Assembly (NCBI GenBank): GCA_963822615.1
Contig: CAWGIM010000015.1
Coordinates: 496,001 to 560,000, forward strand
Reading direction: 5' to 3'
Length of the DNA stretch: 64,000 bases
Source of the DNA: Trebonia sp963822615
GTDB taxonomy: Bacteria > Actinomycetota > Actinomycetes > Streptosporangiales > Streptosporangiaceae
Part shown: positions 42,135-51,137 of the stretch, piece after piece
How the letters are laid out: every line of letters begins with the position of its first letter
How positions within the stretch are numbered: the stretch's first letter is position 1
Program-made: the position numbers and the translations under genes
The notes under the pieces: model-generated
What the model saw: only the letters and a program-made list of their open reading frames with translations
Told to the model about the DNA's origin: nothing
The model's database searches: none

Positions 42135-44032
42135 CGTGCCGCTCCGATCTTCTCTCCCGCGGTCTTCGCCGCCGCCAGCGCGTCGCAGCCGGCGTACACG
42201 AAGTCGTCGATGCCCGCCTGCTGGTAGGCCTCCCGCTGGTCGCCGGGCCGCCCGGCCAGCACCACGTAGGCGGCGCCGGCCGCCTTCAGCGCCTCGGCCG
42301 CCTGCGTCGCGTAGGCGGCGTAGAGCGCGTCGGTCGAGCAGATGCAGGCCGCCTTCGCCCCGCTGGCGGTGAACTCGGCCGCCAGCGCGGCCAGGTCGGG
42401 CGGCTCGGTCTTGCTGCCGCCGGCCGACTCGGACAGCACCGTCTCGATGCCGCCGGCCTGGAACAGGTTGGCGGCGAAGCTGGACCGGGCGGTGTGCGCG
42501 GCGGCGGAGCCGAGCGCGGCCAGCACCAGCCGCGGCCGGGCGCCGGTGGCGGTCAAGATTTCATCGGAACGGGTGCGCAGTGACTCGAACTCCGCCGCGC
42601 GGCGCACCCGGGGCAGGCCGCCACCGGGCTGGGCTGGCGCCGGCTGGCGGACGACCGGCCGCTCGGCCAGGTTGGGGAACTCGCTGACGCCGGTGACCGC
42701 CTCCTTGCGGCGGGCCAGGTTGGCCGAGCGCTTGGCCCAGTTCTGCGCGACCCGCTCGGCGACCAGGCCGCTGGTCAGCGCCGCGCGCTGGCCGCCGGCC
42801 CGCTCGACCTGCTGGAAGAAGTCCCAGCCGGCCTGGGCGAGCTGGTCGGTGAGCCGTTCCACGTACCAGGACCCGCCGCCCGGGTCGGTGACCCGGCTCA
42901 GGCTGGACTCGTCGTGCAGGATCGCCTGGGTGTTACGGGCGATGCGGCGGGCGAAGTCGTCCGGGAGGCCGAGCACGCTGTCGAACGGGAGCACGGTGAC
43001 CGCGTCCGCCCCGCCGGTCGCGGCGGCCAGGCAGGCGACGGTGGTGCGCAGCATGTTCACCCACGGGTCACGCTCGGTCATCATCACGGTGGAGGTGACC
43101 GCGTGCTGGCGCTGGGCCGCGCCCGTCCCAGTGACGCCGCACACCTCGGCCACCCGGGACCACAGGCGGCGGGCGGCCCGTAGCTTGGCGATGGTCAGGA
43201 ACTGGTCGGCGGTGGCCGCGTAGCGGAACTCGAGCTGCCCGGCCGCCTGCTCCTCGGTCAGCCCGGCCGCGGTCAGCGCCCGCAGGTACCCGACGGCGGT
43301 GCTCATCGACAGGCCGAGCTCTTGCGCGGCCGAGGCGCCGGCCTCGTGGTAGGGCAGCGCGTCGACCGCCAGCGCGCGCAGGCCGGGGAACTCCGCGTCG
43401 CAGCGGGCCGCCAGCCGGGCCGCCGCGGCCAGCAGCTCGTCGGTGGCGGCGTCCTGCCCGGTGCGGGCGAGCAGGCCGAGCGGGTCGGCCCCGAGGTTGC
43501 CGGCCGCCTCGCCCGCGGGGACCGCGGCGTACAGCGCAAGCAGTTGCTCGGCGGCGGCGGCGAAGTCCGCCCCGGCGTCAAGCACCACCCCGGCCAGGTC
43601 CAGGTAGACGCCGTTGAGCGCGGCGGGCAGGGCCGCGACCGGCAGGCCGGCCGGGCCGACGGTGAGCCACAGCGAGGTGACGCCGTTCTCCAGGTCGGCC
43701 AGCACGGCCTCGTTGGTGCGCTGCGGGTCGGGGTGCGCGTGCCGTTGCCGCACGTCCCAGCCGGAGACGGCGGGCCCGGCGGCCCGGCCGCCGCGGGCGT
43801 AGGGCGCGAACCCGGGCCAGCCCGGGTCGGGGGCGGTGTCCTCGGCGGTGTAGAGCGGCTGGACCCATAGCCCGTCCTCGACCTCGGTCGCCAGCGCCCG
43901 CTCGGCCTCCGGCCCGGCCAGGCCGGCCTTACCGGACTTGGCGAGCACCCCGGCCACCAGGGCCTGCCACTCTTCCCGGCTCGCGGCCGGGAACTCCGCG
44001 CCGACGGCGAACACCTCGTCGGAGACCGTCAT
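42131..44032 (-). CDS. mutA: Methylmalonyl-CoA mutase small (beta) subunit
   Basis: The start is ATG 44032 preceded by GGAAGGAG; a GTG at 44053 would include that site. The ~633-residue protein resembles the large subunit (WDVRQRHAHPDPQRTNEAVL, WSRVAEVCG) but its C-terminal domain lacks the DxHxxG cobalamin-ligand motif, as normal for MutA, which is catalytically inactive and stabilises MutB. First gene of the operon mutA-mutB-meaB. The 120-bp spacer upstream holds the presumed promoter; I see no cobalamin riboswitch. Confidence 0.94.
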   Translation of the reverse strand: MTVSDEVFAVGAEFPAASREEWQALVAGVLAKSGKAGLAGPEAERALATEVEDGLWVQPLYTAEDTAPDPGWPGFAPYARGGRAAGPAVSGWDVRQRHAHPDPQRTNEAVLADLENGVTSLWLTVGPAGLPVAALPAALNGVYLDLAGVVLDAGADFAAAAEQLLALYAAVPAGEAAGNLGADPLGLLARTGQDAATDELLAAAARLAARCDAEFPGLRALAVDALPYHEAGASAAQELGLSMSTAVGYLRALTAAGLTEEQAAGQLEFRYAATADQFLTIAKLRAARRLWSRVAEVCGVTGTGAAQRQHAVTSTVMMTERDPWVNMLRTTVACLAAATGGADAVTVLPFDSVLGLPDDFARRIARNTQAILHDESSLSRVTDPGGGSWYVERLTDQLAQAGWDFFQQVERAGGQRAALTSGLVAERVAQNWAKRSANLARRKEAVTGVSEFPNLAERPVVRQPAPAQPGGGLPRVRRAAEFESLRTRSDEILTATGARPRLVLAALGSAAAHTARSSFAANLFQAGGIETVLSESAGGSKTEPPDLAALAAEFTASGAKAACICSTDALYAAYATQAAEALKAAGAAYVVLAGRPGDQREAYQQAGIDDFVYAGCDALAAAKTAGEKIGAAR

Positions 44033-44173
44033 GCCGGTACCCGCTCCTTCCACAGGGACTGCCTACGTTAACAAGATGCCCTACCCCTGCCGTCGGCGAC
44101 AGTACTGGGGCCGCGAATAGCGGTGATCAGACTGTGGGCAAGCACACAGCCGGTGACCAGCGGAGGCGGGCCC

Positions 44174-44701
44174 TTACGACTGGGCGGCCTGCTCCGGGCG
44201 CAGGATCAGGCAGCTGCTGGTGGCGGTGACGTACACCTTGCCCCGGTCGTCGGTGATCTTTGCCTCGGCCAGCGCGGTGCGCCGGCCGAGGTGCACCACC
44301 GTGCCGGTGGCGGTGATCGGCCCGGTGCCGACGGTGACCGGCCGCAGGAACTTCACCGACAGGTCGAGGCTGGTGTAGAAGACGCCGAGCGGGAGCCTGG
44401 TGTGCACCGCGCAGCCGCAGGCGGAGTCGAGCAGGGTGGCGAACACCCCGCCGTGCACGGTGCCGATCGGGTTGTAGTGGAACTCCCGCGGCGTGAGCTG
44501 GAAGGCGGCCGTCCCGTCGCCGAAGGACACCCCGTCGAAGCCCAGGGCCTGCATCAGCGGGGGCGGCGGTATCTCGCCCGCGGCGATCGCGGCCAGGAAG
44601 TCGGCCCCGCTCAGCCCGGCCCCGGCGGCGGCGATGGCGGTCGGGTCGGCCCAGCTGAAGGTCCGCTCCCGCAGCTGCTCGCTCTCCGGTGCGGTCGTCA
44701 T
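44174..44701 (-). CDS. PaaI-type hotdog-fold thioesterase
   Basis: ATG 44701 follows AAAGGGG. The 175-residue product has a single hotdog domain: FHYNPIGTVHGGVFATLLDS (active HGG and acidic residue) and SLDLSVKFLRPVTVGTGPIT. Members hydrolyse aryl- or acyl-CoA thioesters. It is divergent from the HxlR regulator, with only 59 bp between starts, so regulation by that protein is plausible. Confidence 0.87.
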   Translation of the reverse strand: MTTAPESEQLRERTFSWADPTAIAAAGAGLSGADFLAAIAAGEIPPPPLMQALGFDGVSFGDGTAAFQLTPREFHYNPIGTVHGGVFATLLDSACGCAVHTRLPLGVFYTSLDLSVKFLRPVTVGTGPITATGTVVHLGRRTALAEAKITDDRGKVYVTATSSCLILRPEQAAQS

Positions 44702-44747
44702 CGCCACCCCTTTCACTGATGAGTTTCAAAAAAAAACCTAGCATACG

Positions 44748-44753
44748 TACAAT
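44748..44753 (+). promoter_or_regulatory. -10 element of leaderless hxlR gene
   Basis: TACAAT lies 7 nt before ATG 44761; an A-run (44728-44736) lies upstream. Confidence 0.5.
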
Positions 44754-44760
44754 GCCGGGC

Positions 44761-45243
44761 ATGAGCCCGTACAGCGCCTACGACAGCGACACCTGCTCCA
44801 TCGCCCGCACCCTCGCGCTGGTCGGCGACCGCTGGACGCTGCTGGTGCTGCGGGACGTGGCCAACGGGGTGGCCCGCTTCGACGAGCTGGCGGACCACCT
44901 CGGCATCGCCCGCAACATCCTCTCCGGCCGCCTGTCCCGCCTGGTGCGGGCGGGCCTGGTCGAGCGCACCGCCTACCGCGACCCGGGCGAGCGCGAGCGC
45001 CACCAGTACCGCCTCAGCCGCCCCGGCCGCGAGCTGATCCCGGTCCTGCTCGCCTTCCTGGCCTGGGGCGACCGCCACCTGGCAGGCCCCGACGGGCCAC
45101 CCGCGGTGATCCGCCACGCCGACGGCTGCGGCGCGTCCATCCGCGTCGCGGTCACCTGCGCGGAAGGCCACGACCTGGGCGACCGCCCGCGGGTCACCGT
45201 TGAACCGGGCCCCGGCAGCCGCCCCCGGGTTTCCATGGCCTAG
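44761..45243 (+). CDS. HxlR-family transcriptional regulator
   Basis: The 160-residue product (ATG 44761; ATG 44752 possible) has the HxlR winged helix: CSIARTLALVGDRWTLLVLR with the N-terminal Cys near residue 11, FDELADHLGIARNILSGRLS, and VERTAYRDPGERERHQYRL. HxlR proteins sense aldehydes, quinones or oxidants, often through the N-terminal Cys. The C-terminal ~55 residues, with two more Cys, exceed the minimal length. Its likely target is the divergent thioesterase gene. Confidence 0.88.
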   Translation: MSPYSAYDSDTCSIARTLALVGDRWTLLVLRDVANGVARFDELADHLGIARNILSGRLSRLVRAGLVERTAYRDPGERERHQYRLSRPGRELIPVLLAFLAWGDRHLAGPDGPPAVIRHADGCGASIRVAVTCAEGHDLGDRPRVTVEPGPGSRPRVSMA

Positions 45244-45262
45244 GCCGAGAAAGAGATCCCCT

Positions 45263-46138
45263 ATGGGAGAGATCCGGGTAGGCACAGCGGGGTGGACCGA
45301 CAAGTCGCTGATCGAGTCCGGCTGGTACCCCGACGGCGGCAGCAACCCGGAGAAGCGGCTGCGGTACTACGCCAGCCAGTTCCCGCTGGTCGAGGTGGAC
45401 TCCGCCTACTACGCGCTGCCCGCCGAGCAGACCGCGAAAGCCTGGGCCGAGCGCACCCCGGACCACTTCACCTTCAACGTGAAGGCGTTCAGCCTGTTCA
45501 CCCAGCATCCGACCCCGGTCAAGTCACTGCCGGCCGACCTGCGGGAGGCGGCGGGCCAGGCGGGCAAGGAGCGCGTCTACCTCAAGGACGTCAGCCCGGA
45601 GCTGGCCGACGAGGCCTGGCAGCGGTTCCGCACCGCGCTCGGGCCGCTGCGCGCGGCGGGCAAGCTCGGCGCGATCCTGCTGCAGTTCCCGCCCTGGTTC
45701 CCGATCGGGAAGGCGAACAAGCAGTACATCCTCGACTGCGCCGGGCGGGCGGCCCCGGACCGGGTGTGCGTGGAGTTCCGCAACCGCACCTGGATGACCG
45801 ACGACAACCAGCGGGAGACCCTCAAGTTCCTGGCTGACCACCAGCTCCCGTACGTGTGCGTGGACGAGCCGCAGGGCTACCCGAACTCGGTCCCGCCGGT
45901 AATCGCGGCCACCAGCGACCTGGCCGTCGTCCGGCTGCACGGCCACTCCGACCACTGGGACGCCAAGACCGTCCAGGAACGCTTCAACTACCGCTACGGC
46001 GACCCGGAGCTCAAGGACTGGGCGGGCAAGGTGCAGAACCTGGCGCAGGACGCCGACCAGGTCCACGTGGTGTTCAACAACTGCTACCGCGACTACGCCC
46101 ACGTCAACGCCAAGCAACTGGAAGGCCTGCTCGGCTAG
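45263..46138 (+). CDS. DUF72 (YecE-like) protein
   Basis: ATG 45263 follows GAGAAAGAG. The 291-residue product is a TIM-barrel DUF72 protein: IRVGTAGWTDKSLI at the N-terminus, VEVDSAYYALP, FTFNVKAFSLFTQHP, LGAILLQFPPWF, VCVEFRNRTWM and HVVFNNCYRDYAHVNA at the end. Biochemical function is unknown though the fold and the conserved Glu/Asn/Tyr suggest an enzyme. It follows hxlR by 19 bp. Confidence 0.9.
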   Translation: MGEIRVGTAGWTDKSLIESGWYPDGGSNPEKRLRYYASQFPLVEVDSAYYALPAEQTAKAWAERTPDHFTFNVKAFSLFTQHPTPVKSLPADLREAAGQAGKERVYLKDVSPELADEAWQRFRTALGPLRAAGKLGAILLQFPPWFPIGKANKQYILDCAGRAAPDRVCVEFRNRTWMTDDNQRETLKFLADHQLPYVCVDEPQGYPNSVPPVIAATSDLAVVRLHGHSDHWDAKTVQERFNYRYGDPELKDWAGKVQNLAQDADQVHVVFNNCYRDYAHVNAKQLEGLLG

Positions 46139-46182
46139 CCGCAATAGCTAGGCCAGCCGAGGACGGACAGGACGCGCCGCGG

Positions 46183-46290
46183 TGCCACCTCCTATCACTT
46201 TCGACCACGAGTATCTGGACAAACCGGACATGAAATGGTCAGAACCGATAGGAGGTCGAGAAAGTGGCCGCAACTGATAGGAAGTCAGCC
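46183..46290. repeat. Inverted and direct GATAGGAGGT repeats, possible insertion-sequence end
   Basis: ACCTCCTATC (46187-46196) is the exact reverse complement of GATAGGAGGT (46247-46256). Each is followed outward or inward by related words (CACTTTCGACC and GGTCGAGAAAGTGG), and a third copy TGATAGGAAGTC lies near 46275-46286. Multiple terminal repeats of this kind are found at IS21-type element ends, but no transposase remains. The rest of 46139-46413 shows no gene. Confidence 0.5.
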
Positions 46291-46376
46291 TTGTTACCGG
46301 ACCGCGCCACCCGGGCTCCCGTTGCTCGCGCCGGCCCCGGACCTGTCCCTCGTAGCCTGACCTGCGCCGACCGCAT

Positions 46377-46396
46377 TTGACTTCAAGCGCTTGAGG
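46377..46396. promoter_or_regulatory. MerR-type operator in the merR promoter
   Basis: TTGACT (46377-46382) as -35 overlaps the dyad CTTCAAGCGCTTGAGG (46381-46396), whose core TCAAGCGCTTGA is a perfect 12-bp palindrome. Its sequence resembles SoxR/MerR operators and it lies 17 bp before ATG 46414. Confidence 0.65.
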
Positions 46397-46413
46397 TATG
46401 TGAGGCTGGGCCC

Positions 46414-46881
46414 ATGACCGCCTTGACGATCCAAGAGGTGTCCCGGCGCAGCGGGCTGAGCGAGCCCACGCTGCGCTACTACGAGGAGGTCGGGCTGGTC
46501 GGCCCGGTCGGCCGGGACGAGCGCAGCGGGCACCGCCGCTACCGCGACCAGGACCTCGACGTGCTGCAGGCGCTGGCCTGCCTGCGGGCGCTCGGCCTGG
46601 GCATCGAGGACATGCGCACCTACCAGGCCAACCGCGGCCGGGCCGGCCAGGGCCAGGCCGGCCGCGCGGTGGCGGCCGAGCAGCGCGACCTGCTGCGGCG
46701 GCACGCGACCAGGATCGAGGCGGAGATCGCCGCGCTGCATACCCGGCTCGACTACCTGCGGGAGAAGTCGTCCCTGTGGGACGCCAGGGCGCACGGCGAC
46801 AGCGCGGCCGAGGCGGCCGCGCAGCGGCGGGTGCACGCCGCACTCAGCCGGATGGACATGGACATGGAGGTCAAGTCATGA
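46414..46881 (+). CDS. MerR-family regulator
   Basis: The 155-residue protein has the MerR DNA-binding domain (LTIQEVSRRSGLSEPTLRYY, EEVGLVGP, GHRRYRDQDLDVLQALACLR) and the long dimerisation helix ending LHTRLDYLREKSSLW. There is no metal-binding Cys cluster, so it belongs to the MerR_1 group sensing organic ligands. It probably activates its own operon through the dyad upstream. Its stop overlaps the start of the epimerase gene (ATGA). Confidence 0.9.
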   Translation: MTALTIQEVSRRSGLSEPTLRYYEEVGLVGPVGRDERSGHRRYRDQDLDVLQALACLRALGLGIEDMRTYQANRGRAGQGQAGRAVAAEQRDLLRRHATRIEAEIAALHTRLDYLREKSSLWDARAHGDSAAEAAAQRRVHAALSRMDMDMEVKS

Positions 46882-47859
46882 GTCAGATCCTGGTGACCGG
46901 GGCATCCGGGTACGTGGGCACGCAGCTGCTCGCGGCGCTGCTGCGGGCCGGGCAGCAGCCGGTGCGGGCGGTCGCCCGCACCGCGGCCAAGGAGGACGGG
47001 CTGCGGGCGGCGGTCCGCCGGGGCGGGGCCGACGACGCGGGCCTGGCGGTGGTCACCGCCGACCTGATGTCAGACGACGGCTGGAAGGAGGCGATGAACG
47101 GGGTGGACGAGGTCTACCACGTCGCCTCGCCGATCCCGGCCGCCCAGCCGGACGACCCCGACGAGCTGATCGTCCCGGCCCGCGAGGGCACCCGGCGGGT
47201 GCTGCGGGCCGCCCGTGACGCGGGCGCCCGGCGGGTGGTGCTGACGTCGTCCTTCGCCGCGATCGGCTACACCCCGAAGCCGGGGGGCGAGTTCACCGAG
47301 GACGACTGGACCGACCCGGACATGCCCGGCCTGGCCCCGTACCCGCGCTCCAAGACCATCGCCGAGCGCGCCGCCTGGGACTTCATCCAGGCCGAGGGCG
47401 GGAGTACCGAGCTGACAGTCATCAACCCCACGTTCATCCTCGGTCCGCCGTTGACGGCCGAGACCGGCTCCTCGATGTACCTGATGAAGGCGATGTTCAG
47501 CGGGCAGCTGAAGCTCGCGCCACGGCACCGGTTCGGCGATCGTCGACGTCCGCGACGCGGCCGACGCGCACATCCGGGCGATGGCCGCGCCCGGGGCGGC
47601 GGGCAAGCGGTTCATCGCCGTCTCCGACCAGCCGCCGATGAGCTACCTGGAATTCGCCGGGCTGCTGCGGCAGCAGTTCGGCCCGCTGGCGGCCAAGGCG
47701 CCCACCGAGCAGGAGCCGGGCGGCGAGCTGCCGCCGATGGTGATCCGCAACGACCGGGCCAAGGACGAGCTCGGCTGGCGCCCGCGCCCGCTGGCGGAGA
47801 CGGTGGCGGACACCGTGGCCGAGCTGCGCGCCCGCGGCGAGCTTGACGGCGGTCAGTAG
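46878..47859 (+). pseudogene. NAD-dependent epimerase/dehydratase-family reductase, one frameshift
   Basis: From ATG 46878 the frame encodes an extended SDR: ILVTGASGYVGTQLLAALLR, VYHVASPIP, VVLTSSFAAIGY, YPRSKTIAER (Tyr-x-x-x-Lys), TVINPTFILGPPL. Near 47520 the frame shifts; the continuation IVDVRDAADAHIRAMAAPGA and the C-terminal substrate region lie in the next frame, ending at 47859. The rejoined ~327-residue protein resembles dihydroflavonol-4-reductase-like/aldehyde reductases. It is co-transcribed with merR. A single lost base explains the break. Confidence 0.87.
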
Positions 47860-48753
47860 TACCAGGGGAAGCGCTCCCAGTCGGGGTCGCGCTTCTCCAG
47901 GAACGCGTCCCGGCCCTCGGCTGCCTCGTCGGTCATGTAGGCCAGCCGGGTGGCCTCGCCCGCGAACAGCTGCTGGCCGACCAGCCCGTCGTCGATGAGG
48001 TTGAACGAGTACTTCAGCATCCGCTGCGCGGTCGGGCTCTTGCCGTTGACCTTGGCCGCCCAGTCCAGCGCGGTGCGCTCCAGGTCGGCGTGCGGCACCA
48101 CCGCGTTGACCATGCCCATCCGGTGCGCCGCGTCCGCGTCGTAGGTATCGCCGAGGAAGAAGATCTCCCGGGCGAACTTCTGCCCGACCTGGCGGGCCAG
48201 GTAGGCCGAGCCGAACCCGCCGTCGAAGCTGGCCACGTCGGCGTCGGTCTGCTTGAACCGGGCGTGCTCGGCGCTGGCCAGGGTGAGGTCGCACACGACG
48301 TGCAGGCTGTGCCCGCCGCCCGCCGCCCAGCCGGGCACCACGCAGATGACGACCTTGGGCATGAACCGGATCAGCCGCTGCACCTCGAGGATGTGCAGCC
48401 GCCCGCTGCGGGCCGGGTCGATGGTCTCGCTGGTCTCCCCGTCCGCGTACCGGTAGCCGTCCCGGCCGCGGATCCGCTGGTCGCCGCCGGAGCAGAACGC
48501 CCAGCCGCCGTCCCGCGGCGACGGGCCGTTGCCGGTCAGCAGCACGCAGCCGACGTCGGAGGACATCCGCGCGTGGTCGAGCGCGGTGTAGAGCTCGTCC
48601 ACCGTCTGCGGGCGGAAGGCGTTGCGGACCTCGGGCCGGTTGAACGCCACCCGGACGGTGCCGTGGTCCACCGCCCGGTGGTAGGTGATGTCGGTGAAGG
48701 AAAACCCCTCCACGGGCCGCCAGCTGCGCCGGATCGAAGATCTCAGAAACCAT
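47853..48753 (-). CDS. menB: 1,4-dihydroxy-2-naphthoyl-CoA synthase MenB, N-terminal frameshift
   Basis: The main frame (from GTG 48713, 286 codons) shows the crotonase fold of MenB: VRVAFNRPEVRNAFRPQTVD, WAFCSGGDQRIRGRDGYRYA, VPGWAAGGGHSLHVVCDLT, TDADVASFDGGFGSAYLARQ and the terminal DPDWERFPWYY. The usual N-terminus MVSEIFDPAQ is encoded from ATG 48753 in the neighbouring frame and joins through a 1-nt shift near 48714-48720. MenB closes the second naphthoquinone ring in menaquinone biosynthesis. No other men gene is in the window. The stop overlaps the epimerase stop tail-to-tail. Confidence 0.94.
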
Positions 48754-48796
48754 GGCGTCCATTGTGGACCAGGCGGCAGTGGCCGGGCCGCAGTGG

Positions 48797-49615
48797 TCAG
48801 GTGATGCTGGTCAGCTGCGTGACGTCGTCGCCCGGCAGTTCCCCGTCGATCACCGCGGTGACCCGCATTTCCGCCAGGCTGACCGCGCCGCCGTAGGTGG
48901 ACAGGAAGGCGGTGTCGGACGCGTCCCGCCCGGTGGCGATGCGGACCAGGGCGGAGCGCGGCGCCAGCGTGGTGGCGTCGACCACCCGCCAGCGGCCGTC
49001 GACCGCCGCCTCGGCGACGGCGTGGAAGTCCATCGGGTCGAGTCCCGGCGCGTACACCGCCGCCAGCCGGGCGGGCACGTCGAGCGCCCGTAGCAGCGCG
49101 ATGACCAGGTGCGCGTAGTCCCGGCAGACGCCCTGCCGGGCCAGCAGGGTATCCACCGCGCCGTCGGTCGGCCCGCTGCTGCCGGGCACGTAGCTCAGCC
49201 GGGTGCCGACCCAGGAAGACACCGCGGCCAGCAGCTCGGCCGGGTCGGTGAGCCCGCCGAACTCCGCCCGGGCGACCGGGGCCAGCCGGTCCGACTCGGC
49301 GTACCGGCTTGGCCGCAGGTAGACGATGCGCTCGGCCTCGGTCACCACCGGCTCTTTCGCCCGCCCGGTGACCCGGGCGGTGTAGTCGAACACCACCCGG
49401 CCCGGCCGCAGCGACAGCAGGTAGGCGGGACCCTCGCCGGGGATGTCCACCTCGTCCGGCGGTGGCGGCGGGTCGTCGTCGCCGGCGGTGATGACCAGCC
49501 CGCCCGACACGTCGGCGCCCGGAAGGTCGGGCACTGCCAGCTTGAGGACCGCGGTGAGCGGCTGGTGCACGTCGAGAACCAGGTGGCTGCCGACGTGCCG
49601 GGTGATTTCGGTCAT
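48797..49615 (-). CDS. Transglutaminase-like protease-fold protein
   Basis: The 272-residue product has an N-terminal beta-rich domain and a C-terminal transglutaminase-like core with the full triad: Cys in RQGVCRDYAHL, His in MDFHAVAEA and Asp in WRVVDATTLAP. Members are cytoplasmic peptidases or crosslinkers of unknown substrate, often beside circularly permuted ATP-grasp genes, which are absent here. CATACT lies 7 nt before ATG 49615, a near-consensus leaderless promoter. Confidence 0.88.
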   Translation of the reverse strand: MTEITRHVGSHLVLDVHQPLTAVLKLAVPDLPGADVSGGLVITAGDDDPPPPPDEVDIPGEGPAYLLSLRPGRVVFDYTARVTGRAKEPVVTEAERIVYLRPSRYAESDRLAPVARAEFGGLTDPAELLAAVSSWVGTRLSYVPGSSGPTDGAVDTLLARQGVCRDYAHLVIALLRALDVPARLAAVYAPGLDPMDFHAVAEAAVDGRWRVVDATTLAPRSALVRIATGRDASDTAFLSTYGGAVSLAEMRVTAVIDGELPGDDVTQLTSIT

Positions 49616-49693
49616 GAGTACCAGTATGACGGGCCGCCGGGCGGCTCGGGCGGGTGAGCCGCCCGGCGGGCTGAGGGGTTATTCCGGCAGGAG

Positions 49694-50770
49694 TTACGGG
49701 AGGCCGATGAAGCCGTCGGTGTTGCCCTTGGCGTCGGTGAAGAAGCCGACGATGTCACCCTCGTCGTTCACGCCGTTCACCGTGGTGGAGCTGGACTGCG
49801 GGAAGTTCACGGTCAGGATCTTCCCGTTCACCCAGGTGAAGCCGTGGGTCACCGCGTTGTTGCCGCTGCCGGTGGTGTAGGCGCCGACTACCTCGTCGGA
49901 GTCGTTCACGCCGAACGCCTGGGTCATCGCGGCGCCCGGGACCGCGATGGTGATCACCCGCCCGTTGCGCAGCTTCAGGAACGCGTCCGTGGCGCCCTTG
50001 GCGCTGGTGTAGAAGCCGGCCACGGCGCCCTCGTCGTTGATGCCGGCCGCGGTCAGCGCGGTCGCGCCGGGCACCGTGATCAGCTTGAACCGCCCGCTGC
50101 CGATGCTGTACGAGTAGCCGTGGGCGTTGCCGTTGGCGTCGTTGTAGAAGCCGACCGCGGTGCCATCGTTGTTCACCCCGAGGAGCTGGTTCACCGGCGG
50201 CTTGGAGTTGTTCCTGGTCGGGTAGTTGACCTCGTGGTACCTGCCGCCGATGCGCCAGAAGCCGAAGTTGTTGTCGTCGGCCGGCGTGGCGCCATTCTGG
50301 GTGGAGAAGAACCCGACGCTGATTCCCCGGTCGTTAAGCCCGGTGACCTGCGTCTGCGCTGAGCCGGGGAAATTCCGGCTGGCGAAGTCAACCTGGGAAT
50401 AGGGCGCGCTGAGCGCGTACGCCTTATTCGGGTGGCCGGCGTTTCCGCTGCCGAAGTACCCGGCGACCTGGCCCTCGTTGTTGATGCCGAGGAGCTGGTT
50501 GAAGGTGAGGTCGCGGTCGTTGTTCCGGGTGATGACCTGGTACGCGCCCGCCTGGCCGGCGGTCACCTGCGCCGCCCCGCTCGTCGCGGCCGACAGGGCC
50601 AGGCCCTCGCCCGCGCTGGCACCGCCGGCCGAGCAGCCCGCCAGCGCACCCGCCGCGCCGAGCGCGAGCACCCCCGCCAGCAGGGCGGTGACGCGCGGGC
50701 GGAGCCCGCTGGGGATGAATCGGGTGCGCGCGGCGGCCCGATCGCGCGTCCGCTCGTCTGCGATATTCAT
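49694..50770 (-). CDS. HAF-repeat lipoprotein
   Basis: The 358-residue product starts with a basic region, a hydrophobic segment and the lipobox LAGC (about residue 45), so it should be a membrane-anchored lipoprotein. The mature part consists of about six ~50-residue repeats, each with a core such as GINNEGQVAGYF, GLNDRGISVGFF, GVNNDGTAVGFY, GINDEGAVAGFY, GVNDSDEVVGAY and GVNDEGDIVGFF. These are HAF-type beta repeats, probably forming a propeller-like surface protein. Binding partner unknown. A ribosome site AAGGACC precedes the ATG. Confidence 0.85.
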   Translation of the reverse strand: MNIADERTRDRAAARTRFIPSGLRPRVTALLAGVLALGAAGALAGCSAGGASAGEGLALSAATSGAAQVTAGQAGAYQVITRNNDRDLTFNQLLGINNEGQVAGYFGSGNAGHPNKAYALSAPYSQVDFASRNFPGSAQTQVTGLNDRGISVGFFSTQNGATPADDNNFGFWRIGGRYHEVNYPTRNNSKPPVNQLLGVNNDGTAVGFYNDANGNAHGYSYSIGSGRFKLITVPGATALTAAGINDEGAVAGFYTSAKGATDAFLKLRNGRVITIAVPGAAMTQAFGVNDSDEVVGAYTTGSGNNAVTHGFTWVNGKILTVNFPQSSSTTVNGVNDEGDIVGFFTDAKGNTDGFIGLP

Positions 50771-51137
50771 ACGGAGGTCCTTTCAGGGAAGGCAAGCCAA
50801 ACTAATCCGCCAGCAGCGGTCTTTGACGTTGCGGCCCTGAGCCTAACCAGCCGTTGTTCTTCTCCCCGCTGCTCAGACGGTTGCTTAAGGCGGATGTAAG
50901 TTCCCGGGCGGTAAATCCCTGGGAATGGTAAAGACGGCCTTCACTTCCCTAACGGCCGCGAAAGAGCCATAACCATTTTGTTAAGTTGGGCGCCCCCGGA
51001 GCGGGCGGCCGCGGACGCCGCGTTGCCCGCACCAGGCCCGGGCGGCCGCCCGGGCCCAGGCGTGAGGGGCCCGGCAGGCGATCGGCATTGGTTCTTGGTG
51101 ATATTGCCGATGACTGATACTGAGGTAATATTGCTCT
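50771..51137. promoter_or_regulatory. Divergent spacer with a 22-bp palindrome and HipB-type dyad
   Basis: This 367-bp spacer contains no gene. A perfect 22-bp palindrome of G and C only occupies 51035-51056. ATATTGCC (51101-51108) and GGTAATAT (51124-51131) form a dyad with a 15-nt spacer that overlaps the hipB -10 and is a plausible HipB autoregulatory site. Confidence 0.5.
51126..51131 (+). promoter_or_regulatory. -10 element of leaderless hipB
   Basis: TAATAT lies 6 nt before ATG 51138 and inside the right arm of the dyad. Confidence 0.5.

Noticed and set aside
39939..42227. 762-codon open frame opposite mutB
   Set aside because: It is an antisense shadow; mutB has full motifs and correct length on the other strand.
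42050..44160. Cobalamin riboswitch before the mutase operon
   Set aside because: The upstream spacer is only ~120 bp and contains no B12-box-like word.
51035..51056. 22-bp GC palindrome as a transcription terminator
   Set aside because: Both flanking genes are transcribed away from it, so no transcript is expected to end there; its role stays open.
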